A stretch of 64,000 nt of DNA from Halorussus sp. MSC15.2 (lineage in GTDB: Archaea > Halobacteriota > Halobacteria > Halobacteriales > Haladaptataceae): positions 186,001 to 250,000 of the forward strand of contig NZ_VSLZ01000003.1 in NCBI RefSeq assembly GCF_010747475.1. Reading direction: 5' to 3'. The translations under genes were made by a program, and so were the position numbers. Below, piece by piece: positions 9,398-17,508 of this stretch (its first letter is position 1; every line of letters starts with the position of its first letter). The notes below the pieces were generated by a model. The model ran no database searches. It was not told where the DNA came from and worked only from the letters and a program-made list of their open reading frames with translations.

Positions 9398-10630
9398 TTG
9401 TCACGTCAGAATCTCAACCATGCTGTGCCATCTATTCACACTCCATCGTCGGCGCTGGGACTGTTGGCGTGTCTCCTGATAGTGACGGCGACGATTCCGG
9501 CGGCGGCCTCCCATCCTCGGGTCAAGTTCTCGAATCCGGGGTACGAGGCCGACGCGGGCGACATCGTCTCGATTCCGGTCGAACTCCGGAGCACGGACTC
9601 GGCGACGGTCGTCGTTCGGGGGTACCGCGTTTGGCCCAGTACGACCAAGACGCGAACGTACCTCGCGAACGCGTCCGTCAGCGACGCGAACGGCGACGGC
9701 CGCGCGACTCTCCTGCTGGACACCCACGACGTGACGTGGCGCGCCCGCGGCCCGGACGAGGTGAACGTCACCGTCCGTATGGCGTCGGACGGCCCGCTCG
9801 ACGCGCACCACTACGACCTCTACGGCGTGGTCGAGAACGAGACGGGCTACGACCGCACGAGCGAGTCGAACCTCGACCTCTCCAAACCCGAAGCGGAGTC
9901 CCTGAAGACGTGGGTCGGTCCCTCGTCGGTCGAGGTGAGCGCGCAGACGCTCTCCACGTCGGCACCCCCGGCGCGGAACGTCGAGCGGAGTTCGGTCGCG
10001 CTCAGAAACGGGACGCTGGTGTTCGACCTCCGAACGTCGGGTCTCGGGGGTGCGGTCGAGTCCGGTCCGAACGCGACGGCCCGGTTCTTCGACGTTCTCG
10101 ACGGACGGCAGGCGAACCTGAGCGTCGTCCAGACGAACCCGGGACCGTCGCACCCGCCCAAGGAACTCCATCTCGGACCGAACTCGACCCGCGTCGTCGC
10201 CGACGGGTTCAACCAGAGCTACTACCTCGCGGTCGACCTCTCGGCGGTGAACGTCACCGGCGGTCCGAACGGTGAACTCCGGCGGGGCGACGAGTACCTC
10301 GCTAACTTCTCGCTCCGGAGAGCAAACTCGACGGACTCGAATCGCACGTGGTCCGTGGAGACGAAGTTCGCCGTCGGCGAAGCGGTACGTTCGACGGAGG
10401 GTGACGCGCCCGCGGAGACGACCGCCGGGCGGACGGAGACCGAGACGACGACCGAATCGAGTCGGCCGACGACCGCGGAAGCCGAAACGGAACCGACCGA
10501 CTCCACGACGGACGCGCAGTCGACGGCGACGGCGCGAGGCGGGACGCCAGACGGTATCGTCCCCGGATTCGGTGTCGGCGCGGCGCTGGTCGCACTGCTC
10601 GCCGGTCTGGCGTTCGCCGGAAGAAAATAA
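9398..10630 (+). CDS. exported surface glycoprotein-like protein with PGF-CTERM anchor
   Basis: A Sec-type signal (LGLLACLLIVTATIPAAAS) is followed by beta-rich repeats with many N-x-S/T sequons, a Thr/Glu-rich stalk (TETETTTESSRPTTAEAETE) and a C-terminal PGF motif (IVPGFGVGAALVALLAGLA) with a basic tail. That is the haloarchaeal sorting signal cleaved and lipidated by archaeosortase ArtA. There is no in-frame ATG near the start; TTG 9398 or GTG 9425 are the candidates, and GTG 9425 would place the hydrophobic core better. The role on the cell surface is unknown. Confidence 0.78.
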   Translation: MSRQNLNHAVPSIHTPSSALGLLACLLIVTATIPAAASHPRVKFSNPGYEADAGDIVSIPVELRSTDSATVVVRGYRVWPSTTKTRTYLANASVSDANGDGRATLLLDTHDVTWRARGPDEVNVTVRMASDGPLDAHHYDLYGVVENETGYDRTSESNLDLSKPEAESLKTWVGPSSVEVSAQTLSTSAPPARNVERSSVALRNGTLVFDLRTSGLGGAVESGPNATARFFDVLDGRQANLSVVQTNPGPSHPPKELHLGPNSTRVVADGFNQSYYLAVDLSAVNVTGGPNGELRRGDEYLANFSLRRANSTDSNRTWSVETKFAVGEAVRSTEGDAPAETTAGRTETETTTESSRPTTAEAETEPTDSTTDAQSTATARGGTPDGIVPGFGVGAALVALLAGLAFAGRK

Positions 10631-10641
10631 CGGCGCCGCGT

Positions 10642-12099
10642 TCAGTACGACTTCGCGAAGTAGGCCGTCTCCTCGGCCTCGTCGCCGCAGACGCCGCACT
10701 CGTCGCCGATGGGTTCCTCGTCGCGGTCCATCGGGACCATCACGATTTCCGCGGAAATCTCCTCCTTGATGACCTGCTCGCAGGCTTGGTCGCCGCACCA
10801 CGGCGTCTTGACGTAGCCGCCGTGCTGGCCGATGGTGCCCAGAATCTCGGCGGTCTCGTAGGCCTCGCGGACGTTCTCTTCGAGGTTCTGTTCGGCGGTC
10901 TCGTAGAGTTTGTCGGTCACGTCCTCGAAGTGGTCCTCGACGGTCTCGTCGATGTCCTCGCGGTCCTCCACGGTGTCCTCGCCGTCGGGGCGGTGGACGA
11001 CCGTGACCTCGCGGTCCTCGACCTCGTTGGGACCGATTTCGAGTCGGACGGGGACGCCCTTCAGCTCCCACTCGTTGAACTTGAACCCGGGGTTGCGCTC
11101 GTCGCGGTCGTCGAGTTCGACGCGGATGTCCTCGGCTTCGAGGTCGTCGGCCACGCCCTCGGCGTACTCCAGCACTTCGTCGCGGTTGTCCTCGTTCCAG
11201 ATGGGGACGATGACGACCTGCTCGGGCGCGATTTTCGGGGGCACCACGAGTCCCTGGTCGTCGGAGTGGGTCATGATGAGCGCGCCCAGCGCGCGCCACG
11301 AGAGACCCCACGAGGTGGTGTGGGCGACGCGCTCCTCCTCGTCCTCGTCGGTGTAGGTCAGGTCGTAGGCCTCCGCGAAGCCCTGTCCGAGGTAGTGGGA
11401 GGTCCCGCCCTGCACGGACTTGCCGTCGGGCATCAGCGCCTCGACGGTCGTGGTGGTGTGCGCGCCGGGGAACTTGTCGTGTTCGGGCTTGCGACCCCGG
11501 AGGACCGGGATGGCCAGCACGTCCTCGTAGAGGTTCTGGTACTGGTCGAGGCGGGTCATCGTCTCGTCCCACGCCTCGTCCTCGGACTCGTGGGCGGTGT
11601 GGCCCTCCTGCCAGAGGAACTCTTTGGTACGGAAGAACGGCTTGGTCTCGGTGGCCTCCCACCGGATGACGCTACACCACTGGTTCAGTCGCAGGGGCAG
11701 GTCGCGGTGGCTCCGGACCCAGTTGCTCATGAACGGCGTGATGATGGACTCGCTGGTGGGCCGGAACGCGAGTCGCTCTTCGAGTTCGTCGTGGCCGCCG
11801 TGGGTCACCCACGCCACCTCGGGGTCGAACCCTTCCACGATGTCGCTCTCGCGTTCGAGGTAGCTCTCGGGGATGAGCGCGGGGAAGTAGGCGTTCTGCG
11901 CCCCGGTCTGCTTGAACCACTTGTCGAGGTGGTCCTGCACGCCCTCCCAAAGGGCGTACCCGCGGGGCCGGGTGACGATGAACCCGCCCATGGGCGCGTA
12001 GTCGGCGAGTTCGGCCTTCTGGACGACCTCCGCGTACCAGTCGCCGGGGTTGTACTCCTTTCGCTCGGTGATGCCGAGTTCCTGCTCGTCGTCGCTCAT
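10642..12099 (-). CDS. proS: prolyl-tRNA synthetase, archaeal/eukaryotic type
   Basis: A class II aminoacyl-tRNA synthetase that charges tRNA-Pro. Over 485 residues it shows motif 2 (CSVIRWEATETKPFFRTKEF), motif 3 with TSWGLSWRALGALIMTHSDDQG, an anticodon-binding domain and a C-terminal zinc-type domain (CGDQACEQ ... CGVCGDEAEETAYFAKSY ending in the conserved Tyr). No bacterial editing insertion is present. Start ATG 12099 (MSDDEQELGITERKEYN) is supported by a TATA box at 12124-12131 with leaderless spacing. Confidence 0.95.
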   Translation of the reverse strand: MSDDEQELGITERKEYNPGDWYAEVVQKAELADYAPMGGFIVTRPRGYALWEGVQDHLDKWFKQTGAQNAYFPALIPESYLERESDIVEGFDPEVAWVTHGGHDELEERLAFRPTSESIITPFMSNWVRSHRDLPLRLNQWCSVIRWEATETKPFFRTKEFLWQEGHTAHESEDEAWDETMTRLDQYQNLYEDVLAIPVLRGRKPEHDKFPGAHTTTTVEALMPDGKSVQGGTSHYLGQGFAEAYDLTYTDEDEEERVAHTTSWGLSWRALGALIMTHSDDQGLVVPPKIAPEQVVIVPIWNEDNRDEVLEYAEGVADDLEAEDIRVELDDRDERNPGFKFNEWELKGVPVRLEIGPNEVEDREVTVVHRPDGEDTVEDREDIDETVEDHFEDVTDKLYETAEQNLEENVREAYETAEILGTIGQHGGYVKTPWCGDQACEQVIKEEISAEIVMVPMDRDEEPIGDECGVCGDEAEETAYFAKSY

Positions 12100-12123
12100 T
12101 GGGTACTGGTTTCTTCGATGCGG

Positions 12124-12131
12124 TCTTAAAG
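12124..12131 (-). promoter_or_regulatory. TATA box of proS
   Basis: The minus strand reads CTTTAAGA, 25-32 nt upstream of the proS ATG. This fits a leaderless transcript and supports the chosen start over an upstream in-frame ATG. Confidence 0.6.
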
Positions 12132-12170
12132 GCGATGAACCTGTGGTAACTGTTCGGAGGCGGCGGGCGG

Positions 12171-13370
12171 TCACCAAGCCTCGCGGAGGACCGCCTCCAC
12201 GTCCTCGGCGCTCGCGTCCAGTCCGGCGGGCGCGCGCTCCATCGGGTGGTCGTCGGCGACGAACGCGGCTATCGCCGGGAGGTCTTCCTCCCGGGTCTCG
12301 GGGAGGTCCCGCAGGCGCGTCGGCGCGTCGAGCGCGTCGCGCAACTCAGCGACCGCTTCGACGACGGCGTCGGCCACCTCCTCGTCCGAGCGGTCGGTCG
12401 GGTCGATGCCCAGTCCGTTCGCCAGCAGGTCGCGACCGGCGTCCACCTCGCCGAAGAGATACCGGAGGACGTGCGGGACGACGGCCGCGTGGACCGCGCC
12501 CTGCTGGACGTCGTACCGGCGGGCGAACCCGTGACCGAAGGCGTGGACCACCGAGACTTTGCGTTCGAGTTGGACGAGCAGCGTCCCGACCACGGCCCGG
12601 TCCATCGCCGCAGAGTCCGCGGAGGACTCGCCGACGACTCGGGGGAGCGCGTCGCTCAGCAGGCGGAGTCCGTGAACCGCCGTCGCGTCGCTGACGGGGT
12701 TCGCGTCGCGGGCGTACGGCGTCTCGACTCCCTTGTCGAACCCGTTCATCGCCGACCCCGCGAGCGCGCCCGTCGGCGTGGTCTCGAACAGCGCCGGGTC
12801 CGCGAAGTCGGCTATCGGCATCGCCGACCCGCGGGCGCTCACCGGTTGGCCCGTCGGCGACTCCGCGGCCGACAAGACCTCCATGGACCCGCCGCTCGAC
12901 ACGTCCGCGCCCGCGAACGTCGTCGGGACGACGACCACCGGCGGTCGCTCGTCGGCCGAGTCCGGCGGCCGGACCTCGCCGTCGCGTGCCTCCTCGCGGA
13001 GGTCGTCGAGCGAGCGACCGTCGGGCGCGAACACGCTCGCCTGCCGAGCGACGTCGAGGCTACTGCCGCCGCCGACGCCGACGACCACGTCCGCGTCCGC
13101 CTCGCGCATCGCGTCTACGACCTCGAACGCCGACTCGGCCTGTTTCTCCGGCGTGGTCTCGTCGTAGACGCCCGCAAGTCGGTCGCCGAGTCCGTCCTCG
13201 ATTGGGTCCATGAGGTCGTCGTTGGCCCCGACGTTTGACCCGCAGACGACGAGCGCGCGGTCGAGGTCGTGCTCCCCGAGGTACTCGCCCAGACGGGCCG
13301 CGCAGCCGCGGCCGTAGACGATGTCGCACCCGCGGTACTCGTACTCGAAGGCGTCGGCTATCGGAAGCAT
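12171..13370 (-). CDS. iron-containing alcohol dehydrogenase family protein
   Basis: A 399-residue member of the metal-dependent group III alcohol dehydrogenase/dehydroquinate-synthase fold. It has the nucleotide motif VVGVGGGSSLDVARQ near residue 100 and VVVPTTFAGADVSSGGS. Metal-ligand regions are MNGFDKGVE, HAFGHGFARRYDVQQGAVHA and PHVL. It would oxidise an alcohol or reduce an aldehyde with NAD(P)H in the cytoplasm. Substrate is not inferable. It lies 71 nt upstream of proS on the same strand. Confidence 0.83.
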   Translation of the reverse strand: MLPIADAFEYEYRGCDIVYGRGCAARLGEYLGEHDLDRALVVCGSNVGANDDLMDPIEDGLGDRLAGVYDETTPEKQAESAFEVVDAMREADADVVVGVGGGSSLDVARQASVFAPDGRSLDDLREEARDGEVRPPDSADERPPVVVVPTTFAGADVSSGGSMEVLSAAESPTGQPVSARGSAMPIADFADPALFETTPTGALAGSAMNGFDKGVETPYARDANPVSDATAVHGLRLLSDALPRVVGESSADSAAMDRAVVGTLLVQLERKVSVVHAFGHGFARRYDVQQGAVHAAVVPHVLRYLFGEVDAGRDLLANGLGIDPTDRSDEEVADAVVEAVAELRDALDAPTRLRDLPETREEDLPAIAAFVADDHPMERAPAGLDASAEDVEAVLREAW

Positions 13371-13415
13371 GGTCCCGAATTACAGCGGCGTCCCAATGAA
13401 GGTGGGGCCGCGGCG

Positions 13416-13901
13416 CTACCGTCGGACCGCGTCCAGTTCCCTCACGCCGGTCTCCACGTCCCACTCGCGCAGTTCGTCGCCCTCGGCGTCGAAGACGAAC
13501 TCCCCGGCGAACCGCTCGCCGTCGAGCAGGTGCGGAAGCCAGTAGCGGTCGTCCTCCCACATCTCGTCGTAGGGGACCGCGTCGTAGTCGTACCACTCGG
13601 GGTCGGCCTCCGGGGACGCCTCGGGCACGCCGTCGAACGCCTCGGCCCGGAAGACGTGGACGAACATCCGGGGGTCCTCGCCGAACACGAACCGGAACTC
13701 GCCGACCTTCTCCGGGTCGCGGGGCGTCACGCCGATTTCCTCCTCGACTTCGCGCACGACGCACTCGCCGGGAGTCTCGCCGTCTTCGACCTTCCCGCCG
13801 GGACCGACCAGTTTGCCCTCGCCCAGACCGCGCTTCTTCCGGATGAGCAGGACCTCCTCGGCGTCGGGCCGCAGGAGGTAACACAGCGTCGCGGGTTGCA
13901 T
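13416..13901 (-). CDS. Nudix hydrolase, MTH1/8-oxo-dGTPase-like
   Basis: A 161-residue Nudix protein. The full Nudix box is present as GGKVEDGETPGECVVREVEEEIGV at about residues 35-58 (G-x5-E-x7-REVEEE-x-G). The KKRGLGEGKLVGPGG preceding it is typical of MTH1-like enzymes that clean oxidised purine dNTPs. The start MQPATLCYLLRP is clear. A role in sanitising the nucleotide pool is inferred from family resemblance. Confidence 0.87.
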   Translation of the reverse strand: MQPATLCYLLRPDAEEVLLIRKKRGLGEGKLVGPGGKVEDGETPGECVVREVEEEIGVTPRDPEKVGEFRFVFGEDPRMFVHVFRAEAFDGVPEASPEADPEWYDYDAVPYDEMWEDDRYWLPHLLDGERFAGEFVFDAEGDELREWDVETGVRELDAVRR

Positions 13902-14002
13902 ACGCCGAGCGTCGGACCCCTGCGGGTTAGACCTGTCGGAATTTCATCATTCGGACTCGACCCGCCGGTACGGCTAACTCGTCGGCTACCGTCTCCCGGT
14001 CC

Positions 14003-14464
14003 ATGACCGACGCGGACGACGAACGAGCCAGACCGGTCGGCATCAACCACGTGGCGCTCGAAGTCGGCGACGTGGACGAGGCCCTCGACTTCTACGAATC
14101 GCTCTTCGAACTCGAACTCCGGGGACGAGGCGAGTCGGCGGCCTTCATCGACCTTGGCGACCAGTTCCTCGCGCTCTCGGAGACCGACGACCCCGGCGGT
14201 CCCGACGACCACCGCCACTTCGGTCTCGTCGTGGACGACCCCGAGGCCGTCGAGCGACGACTCGAAGCAGCCGACGCCGAGCGCGTCCCCTCCGGAAGCC
14301 TCGACTTCCGTGACCCGTGGGGCAATCGCGTGCAGGTCGTGGCCTACGAGGACGTTCAGTTCACCAAGGCCGACCACGTCCTTCGGGGGATGGGCCTTGA
14401 AGGACTCGGGAAGTCCGAGTCCGCGCGCTCGGAACTCGCCGAGAAGGGGATGGCCCCCGAGTGA
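14003..14464 (+). CDS. VOC superfamily (glyoxalase/dioxygenase-like) protein
   Basis: A single vicinal-oxygen-chelate domain of 153 residues. It begins INHVALEVGDVDEALDFYE, and metal-type residues follow in DDHRHFGLVVDD and DPWGNRVQVVAYEDVQFTK. This fold covers glyoxalase I, ring-cleaving dioxygenases and resistance proteins; the ligand here is unknown. A C-terminal tail of about 25 residues (EGLGKSESARSELAEKG) is typical of a haloarchaeal subgroup. Confidence 0.85.
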   Translation: MTDADDERARPVGINHVALEVGDVDEALDFYESLFELELRGRGESAAFIDLGDQFLALSETDDPGGPDDHRHFGLVVDDPEAVERRLEAADAERVPSGSLDFRDPWGNRVQVVAYEDVQFTKADHVLRGMGLEGLGKSESARSELAEKGMAPE

Positions 14465-14513
14465 GTTGCGCGCTCCGCAGGATTGATTAGCGTCGGGAAT
14501 CCAACACGAGCCG

Positions 14514-15032
14514 ATGATAGCAGTCTCACCGGACTACTGTCCCGACTGCGGGAGCGACCTCTCGACGACCGATTTCGAGGGCCGGGACCGCGACTACTGC
14601 CCGTCGTGCGAGCGGACGTGGTGGCGGCAGTCGGTGCCGACGACTAGCGTGACCGTCCGCGAGGCGGACCGCGTCCTGCTCATCCAGCGGTCCGCCGGTC
14701 GCGACGCCGGTCGGTGGGACCTCCCCGCTGGCCATCCCGAACACGACGAACCCGCCCGCGAGGCCGTCGCCCGCGAACTCCGGGAGGAGACCGGACTCGC
14801 GGTGGCCCCCCACGACCTCGACCTCGTGGGAACGGTGCTTTCGGAGGGACCCCGGGCGAACTACCGGTCGATAAACTACCGGACCGACCGCGCCGCGACC
14901 GACGGCGAGGTGACGGCCGGGTCGGACGCGGCCGACGCCCGGTTCGTCCCCGTCGAGTCGGTCCGGGCGGGCGACGTGGACGTTCGGAACCTCGGGCGAC
15001 TCCGCCTGCGCGACTCGGGCGTGCTGGAGTAA
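14514..15032 (+). CDS. zinc-ribbon Nudix hydrolase
   Basis: The N-terminal 40 residues form a zinc ribbon (CPDCGSD ... DYCPSCERTWW), followed by a Nudix domain whose box is GHPEHDEPAREAVARELREETGL. A substrate-loop RSAGRDAGRWDLPAG precedes it. Zinc-ribbon Nudix proteins often act on NADH or related nucleotides. The combination is seen here directly, but the substrate is inference. ATG 14514 is the first codon before the ribbon. Confidence 0.85.
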   Translation: MIAVSPDYCPDCGSDLSTTDFEGRDRDYCPSCERTWWRQSVPTTSVTVREADRVLLIQRSAGRDAGRWDLPAGHPEHDEPAREAVARELREETGLAVAPHDLDLVGTVLSEGPRANYRSINYRTDRAATDGEVTAGSDAADARFVPVESVRAGDVDVRNLGRLRLRDSGVLE

Positions 15033-15083
15033 CCCGGCCACCCGAGTTTTCCCTCCGTCGGTCGTATCACCGCCGATTCGACG

Positions 15084-15839
15084 ATGACCGACACCCACGA
15101 GGTCACGGTCAGGTCCGTCCACCAGATGACCCCGAGCGTCAAGCAGTTCGTGCTGGAGTCGGACGGCTACCAGTTCGACTTCGAACCCGGACAGCACACG
15201 CACGTCCACTTCGACCGCGCCGAGAGTCCGGCCGTGGACGACGCGGAACCGGACGACGAGGAGGTCGTCCGCCCCTACACCTCGACGGCGATGCCCGGCA
15301 CCGAGCGCATCACGCTCGCTATCAAGCGATACCCCGACGGCACCGCTTCGACGTGGATGCACGAGCGCGACCCGGGCGACCGCATCGAAATCGAGGAACT
15401 GGACGGGAACCTCTTCCTCCGGGACCTCGACGCGGACGCGGCGTTCGTGGCGACCGGTACGGGGGTCACGCCGATGATAGCGATGGCCAAGCAGTACGTG
15501 CGCGAGGCCACCGGAACGGCCCACTTCTTCTTCGGGGAGACGGACGAGGAACACCTCTTCTACCGCGAGACGCTGGACCAGTTGGCGGCCGACTACCCGA
15601 GTTTCGACGTGACCTACGTCCTCTCGCAGGCCGACGAGGAGTGGCGAGGACCCGAGGGCCACGTGCAGGACCACCTCGCGGAGCATCTGGACGACTTCGA
15701 GGAGCGCGACTTCTACGTCTGCGGCGTGCCCGAGATGGTCGTCGAGACCCGGGAGTACCTCGCGGACCGCGGCGTGGACGAGGACCGGGTCTACGTCGAG
15801 GGCTGGGAGGGCGACGAGGTGTCGGACGGGGAAGGCTGA
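15084..15839 (+). CDS. FAD-binding ferredoxin-NADP+ reductase-like oxidoreductase
   Basis: A 251-residue protein of the ferredoxin reductase fold. It has the FAD motif VVRPYTSTAMPG (RPYTS), the phosphate-binding ATGTGVTPMIAMAK, and the NAD(P) end motif FYVCGVPEMVVETREYL. There is no plant-type [2Fe-2S] domain, so it must pass electrons to or from a separate ferredoxin or a monooxygenase partner. KorAB at the start of the window needs ferredoxin recycling, but distance and strand give no direct link. Confidence 0.86.
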   Translation: MTDTHEVTVRSVHQMTPSVKQFVLESDGYQFDFEPGQHTHVHFDRAESPAVDDAEPDDEEVVRPYTSTAMPGTERITLAIKRYPDGTASTWMHERDPGDRIEIEELDGNLFLRDLDADAAFVATGTGVTPMIAMAKQYVREATGTAHFFFGETDEEHLFYRETLDQLAADYPSFDVTYVLSQADEEWRGPEGHVQDHLAEHLDDFEERDFYVCGVPEMVVETREYLADRGVDEDRVYVEGWEGDEVSDGEG

Positions 15840-15840
15840 G

Positions 15841-16578
15841 CTACTCCCTGCGAGCGTCGGGCGCGTCGCTTCTCTCCGTCCTCGGACGGGTCGCCAGCGT
15901 GGTCCCGAGGACGTAGGCGGGGGCGCCGAGCAGCGCGCCGATGCACCCGAAGGCGACGAAGACCACCGTGATGGGACCGAGCGAGTGCTCGGTCAGCGGA
16001 AGCGACCAGATTAAGACAGCCGCATACAGCGCGAACGGGAGGAGCAAGAGACGAGGCGACGGCGTTCCGGCGCTCCGGCGGCGGCGGTCGTGACCGAGCG
16101 GGAACTGAAGGGCGAGCGAGAGCGACAGCAACAACTCGGAGACGACGACACTGCCGCCGGAGACGCGCCGGATGAAACGGACCAGCGCCGCGGGGTCGAA
16201 CCCCCGCTCCGCGAGGACTGCGACCGCGACGCCGACTGCCGCGGCGAGCCACGGCCCGACAGTGCTGGGACGCCCGTCGCGGAAGTGACGCCCAACGTGG
16301 ACGTGTCCGACCGAATACGCACCGAGCGTGAGGTACGCACCGGCGACGGCGTACAACCACGGAGTTTTGCCCCGGATGAGCGGGACGAAAGCGGGATAGA
16401 GCGGATGGCCGAGGAAGTAGAGTCCGAGCGCAACGACGGCCGCAGCGGTCCGCTTCGCGCCGGTGGTCCGTTCGGTGAACGACCAATCCAAGACGCGAAC
16501 GACCGCGTAGAGTACCCCCGTGACGACCAGCGACGGGAGGACGACGCGTGCACCGAGATTCGCCACGAGCGCGTTCAC
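15841..16578 (-). CDS. multi-pass membrane protein of unknown function
   Basis: A 245-residue protein with about six hydrophobic segments (for example VVLPSLVVTGVLYAVV, VVALGLYFLGHPLYPAFVP, AAAVGVAVAVLAE, VVVSELLLSLSLALQF and FVAFGCIGALLGAPAYVLG) and basic loops. No signature residues are recognised. It converges with the ferredoxin reductase-like gene with a 1-nt gap between stops. Confidence 0.75.
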   Translation of the reverse strand: MNALVANLGARVVLPSLVVTGVLYAVVRVLDWSFTERTTGAKRTAAAVVALGLYFLGHPLYPAFVPLIRGKTPWLYAVAGAYLTLGAYSVGHVHVGRHFRDGRPSTVGPWLAAAVGVAVAVLAERGFDPAALVRFIRRVSGGSVVVSELLLSLSLALQFPLGHDRRRRSAGTPSPRLLLLPFALYAAVLIWSLPLTEHSLGPITVVFVAFGCIGALLGAPAYVLGTTLATRPRTERSDAPDARRE

Positions 16579-16678
16579 ATGATGGGCGAGAGACAGGACT
16601 GGTATGAGTCTTCTGGACGCCGCCTGCTGGCCGACAGTCGGACGTCCGGTCGCGTGCCGTCCTCGGACACGCCTCGCC

Positions 16679-17167
16679 TCACTGGTCCACCGCGAACGGA
16701 CTCTCGGTCTCCGTCCAGTCCCACCCCGGAAGTCGCGTCTGGAACCCGGCCGCCAGCGCGGCGTCGAGGTCGTCCGCGCCCGCGGTCTCGCGGGCGTCGT
16801 CGGCGTGGACCGTCACGTCCGCGTAGTGGAAGGTGGCCTCGGCGAGCAGTCTGAGGGGCTGGTTCCCCGCGAGGGTTCCGGCGAGTTGTCGGCCGAGGAG
16901 TTCGTCCACCACGAACCCCGGGTAGTCGCCTTCGACGTCGAGTTCGCGCAGGACGGCGACCATCGCGGCGACGTTGACCGCCCGGTCGCCGTCGGCGAAG
17001 ACGGCGTCCACTTCCCGGCGATAGTCGTCGGCGCTCACCTCGTCTACCGTGGTGTCGAACAGGTCGCCGAGGTCCGCGCGAACGTCGTTCAGCAGGGGCA
17101 CCACGACGTCGGCCCGGCCGCGGACCCACTCGTACTCGTCGGCGACGCGCTCACGTGTTACTCGCAT
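16679..17167 (-). CDS. haloarchaeal protein of unknown function
   Basis: A 162-residue acidic, mostly helical protein starting MRVTRERVADEYEWVRGRAD and ending TETESPFAVDQ. A longer frame exists upstream (in-frame ATG at 17206), but the TATA box at 17218-17226 would put the transcript start near 17193, downstream of that codon, so ATG 17167 is chosen. No domain is recognised. Confidence 0.72.
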   Translation of the reverse strand: MRVTRERVADEYEWVRGRADVVVPLLNDVRADLGDLFDTTVDEVSADDYRREVDAVFADGDRAVNVAAMVAVLRELDVEGDYPGFVVDELLGRQLAGTLAGNQPLRLLAEATFHYADVTVHADDARETAGADDLDAALAAGFQTRLPGWDWTETESPFAVDQ

Positions 17168-17508
17168 GGTTCGGACGAGGGGCGCGAGGGGTTTGGGTTT
17201 GCGCATTTTGAGAAGGCTTTTATAATATCGGGGACTAATGCCGCATAAGCGGGTTTTCCTGCGTCCCCGAGTGAGCGTCCGGTCTTCCCCGGTGTCCCGG
17301 GGACGAGGGCGACTCGCCGACACGCGAGTTTCAACACCCCGCGGAGAAGCGAAATCTATGCTGTGCTGTACTCTACGTCGTAGTCCTGATGGCAGTCCGA
17401 CCGGTCCGACGTTCGTCCGCGAGCAGGGAGTTCGCGGCGGCACGGACCTGTCAGGAGTGACTGCACGGCCCAGAGGACAGCACGGACAGACGGAACGACT
17501 TTTTCACT
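17168..17508. promoter_or_regulatory. divergent promoter region between the unknown gene and aCPSF1
   Basis: A 341-bp gene-free stretch. It holds a strong A/T box (TTTATAAT, 17218-17226) that reads as TATA on either strand and a GC hairpin TCCCCGG-TGTC-CCGGGGA (17286-17303). A T-rich stretch lies just before the aCPSF1 ATG. A forward 92-codon frame crosses the region but is basic and unlike haloarchaeal proteins. No tRNA or snoRNA fold was found. A plus-strand transcript starting near 17250 remains possible. Confidence 0.5.
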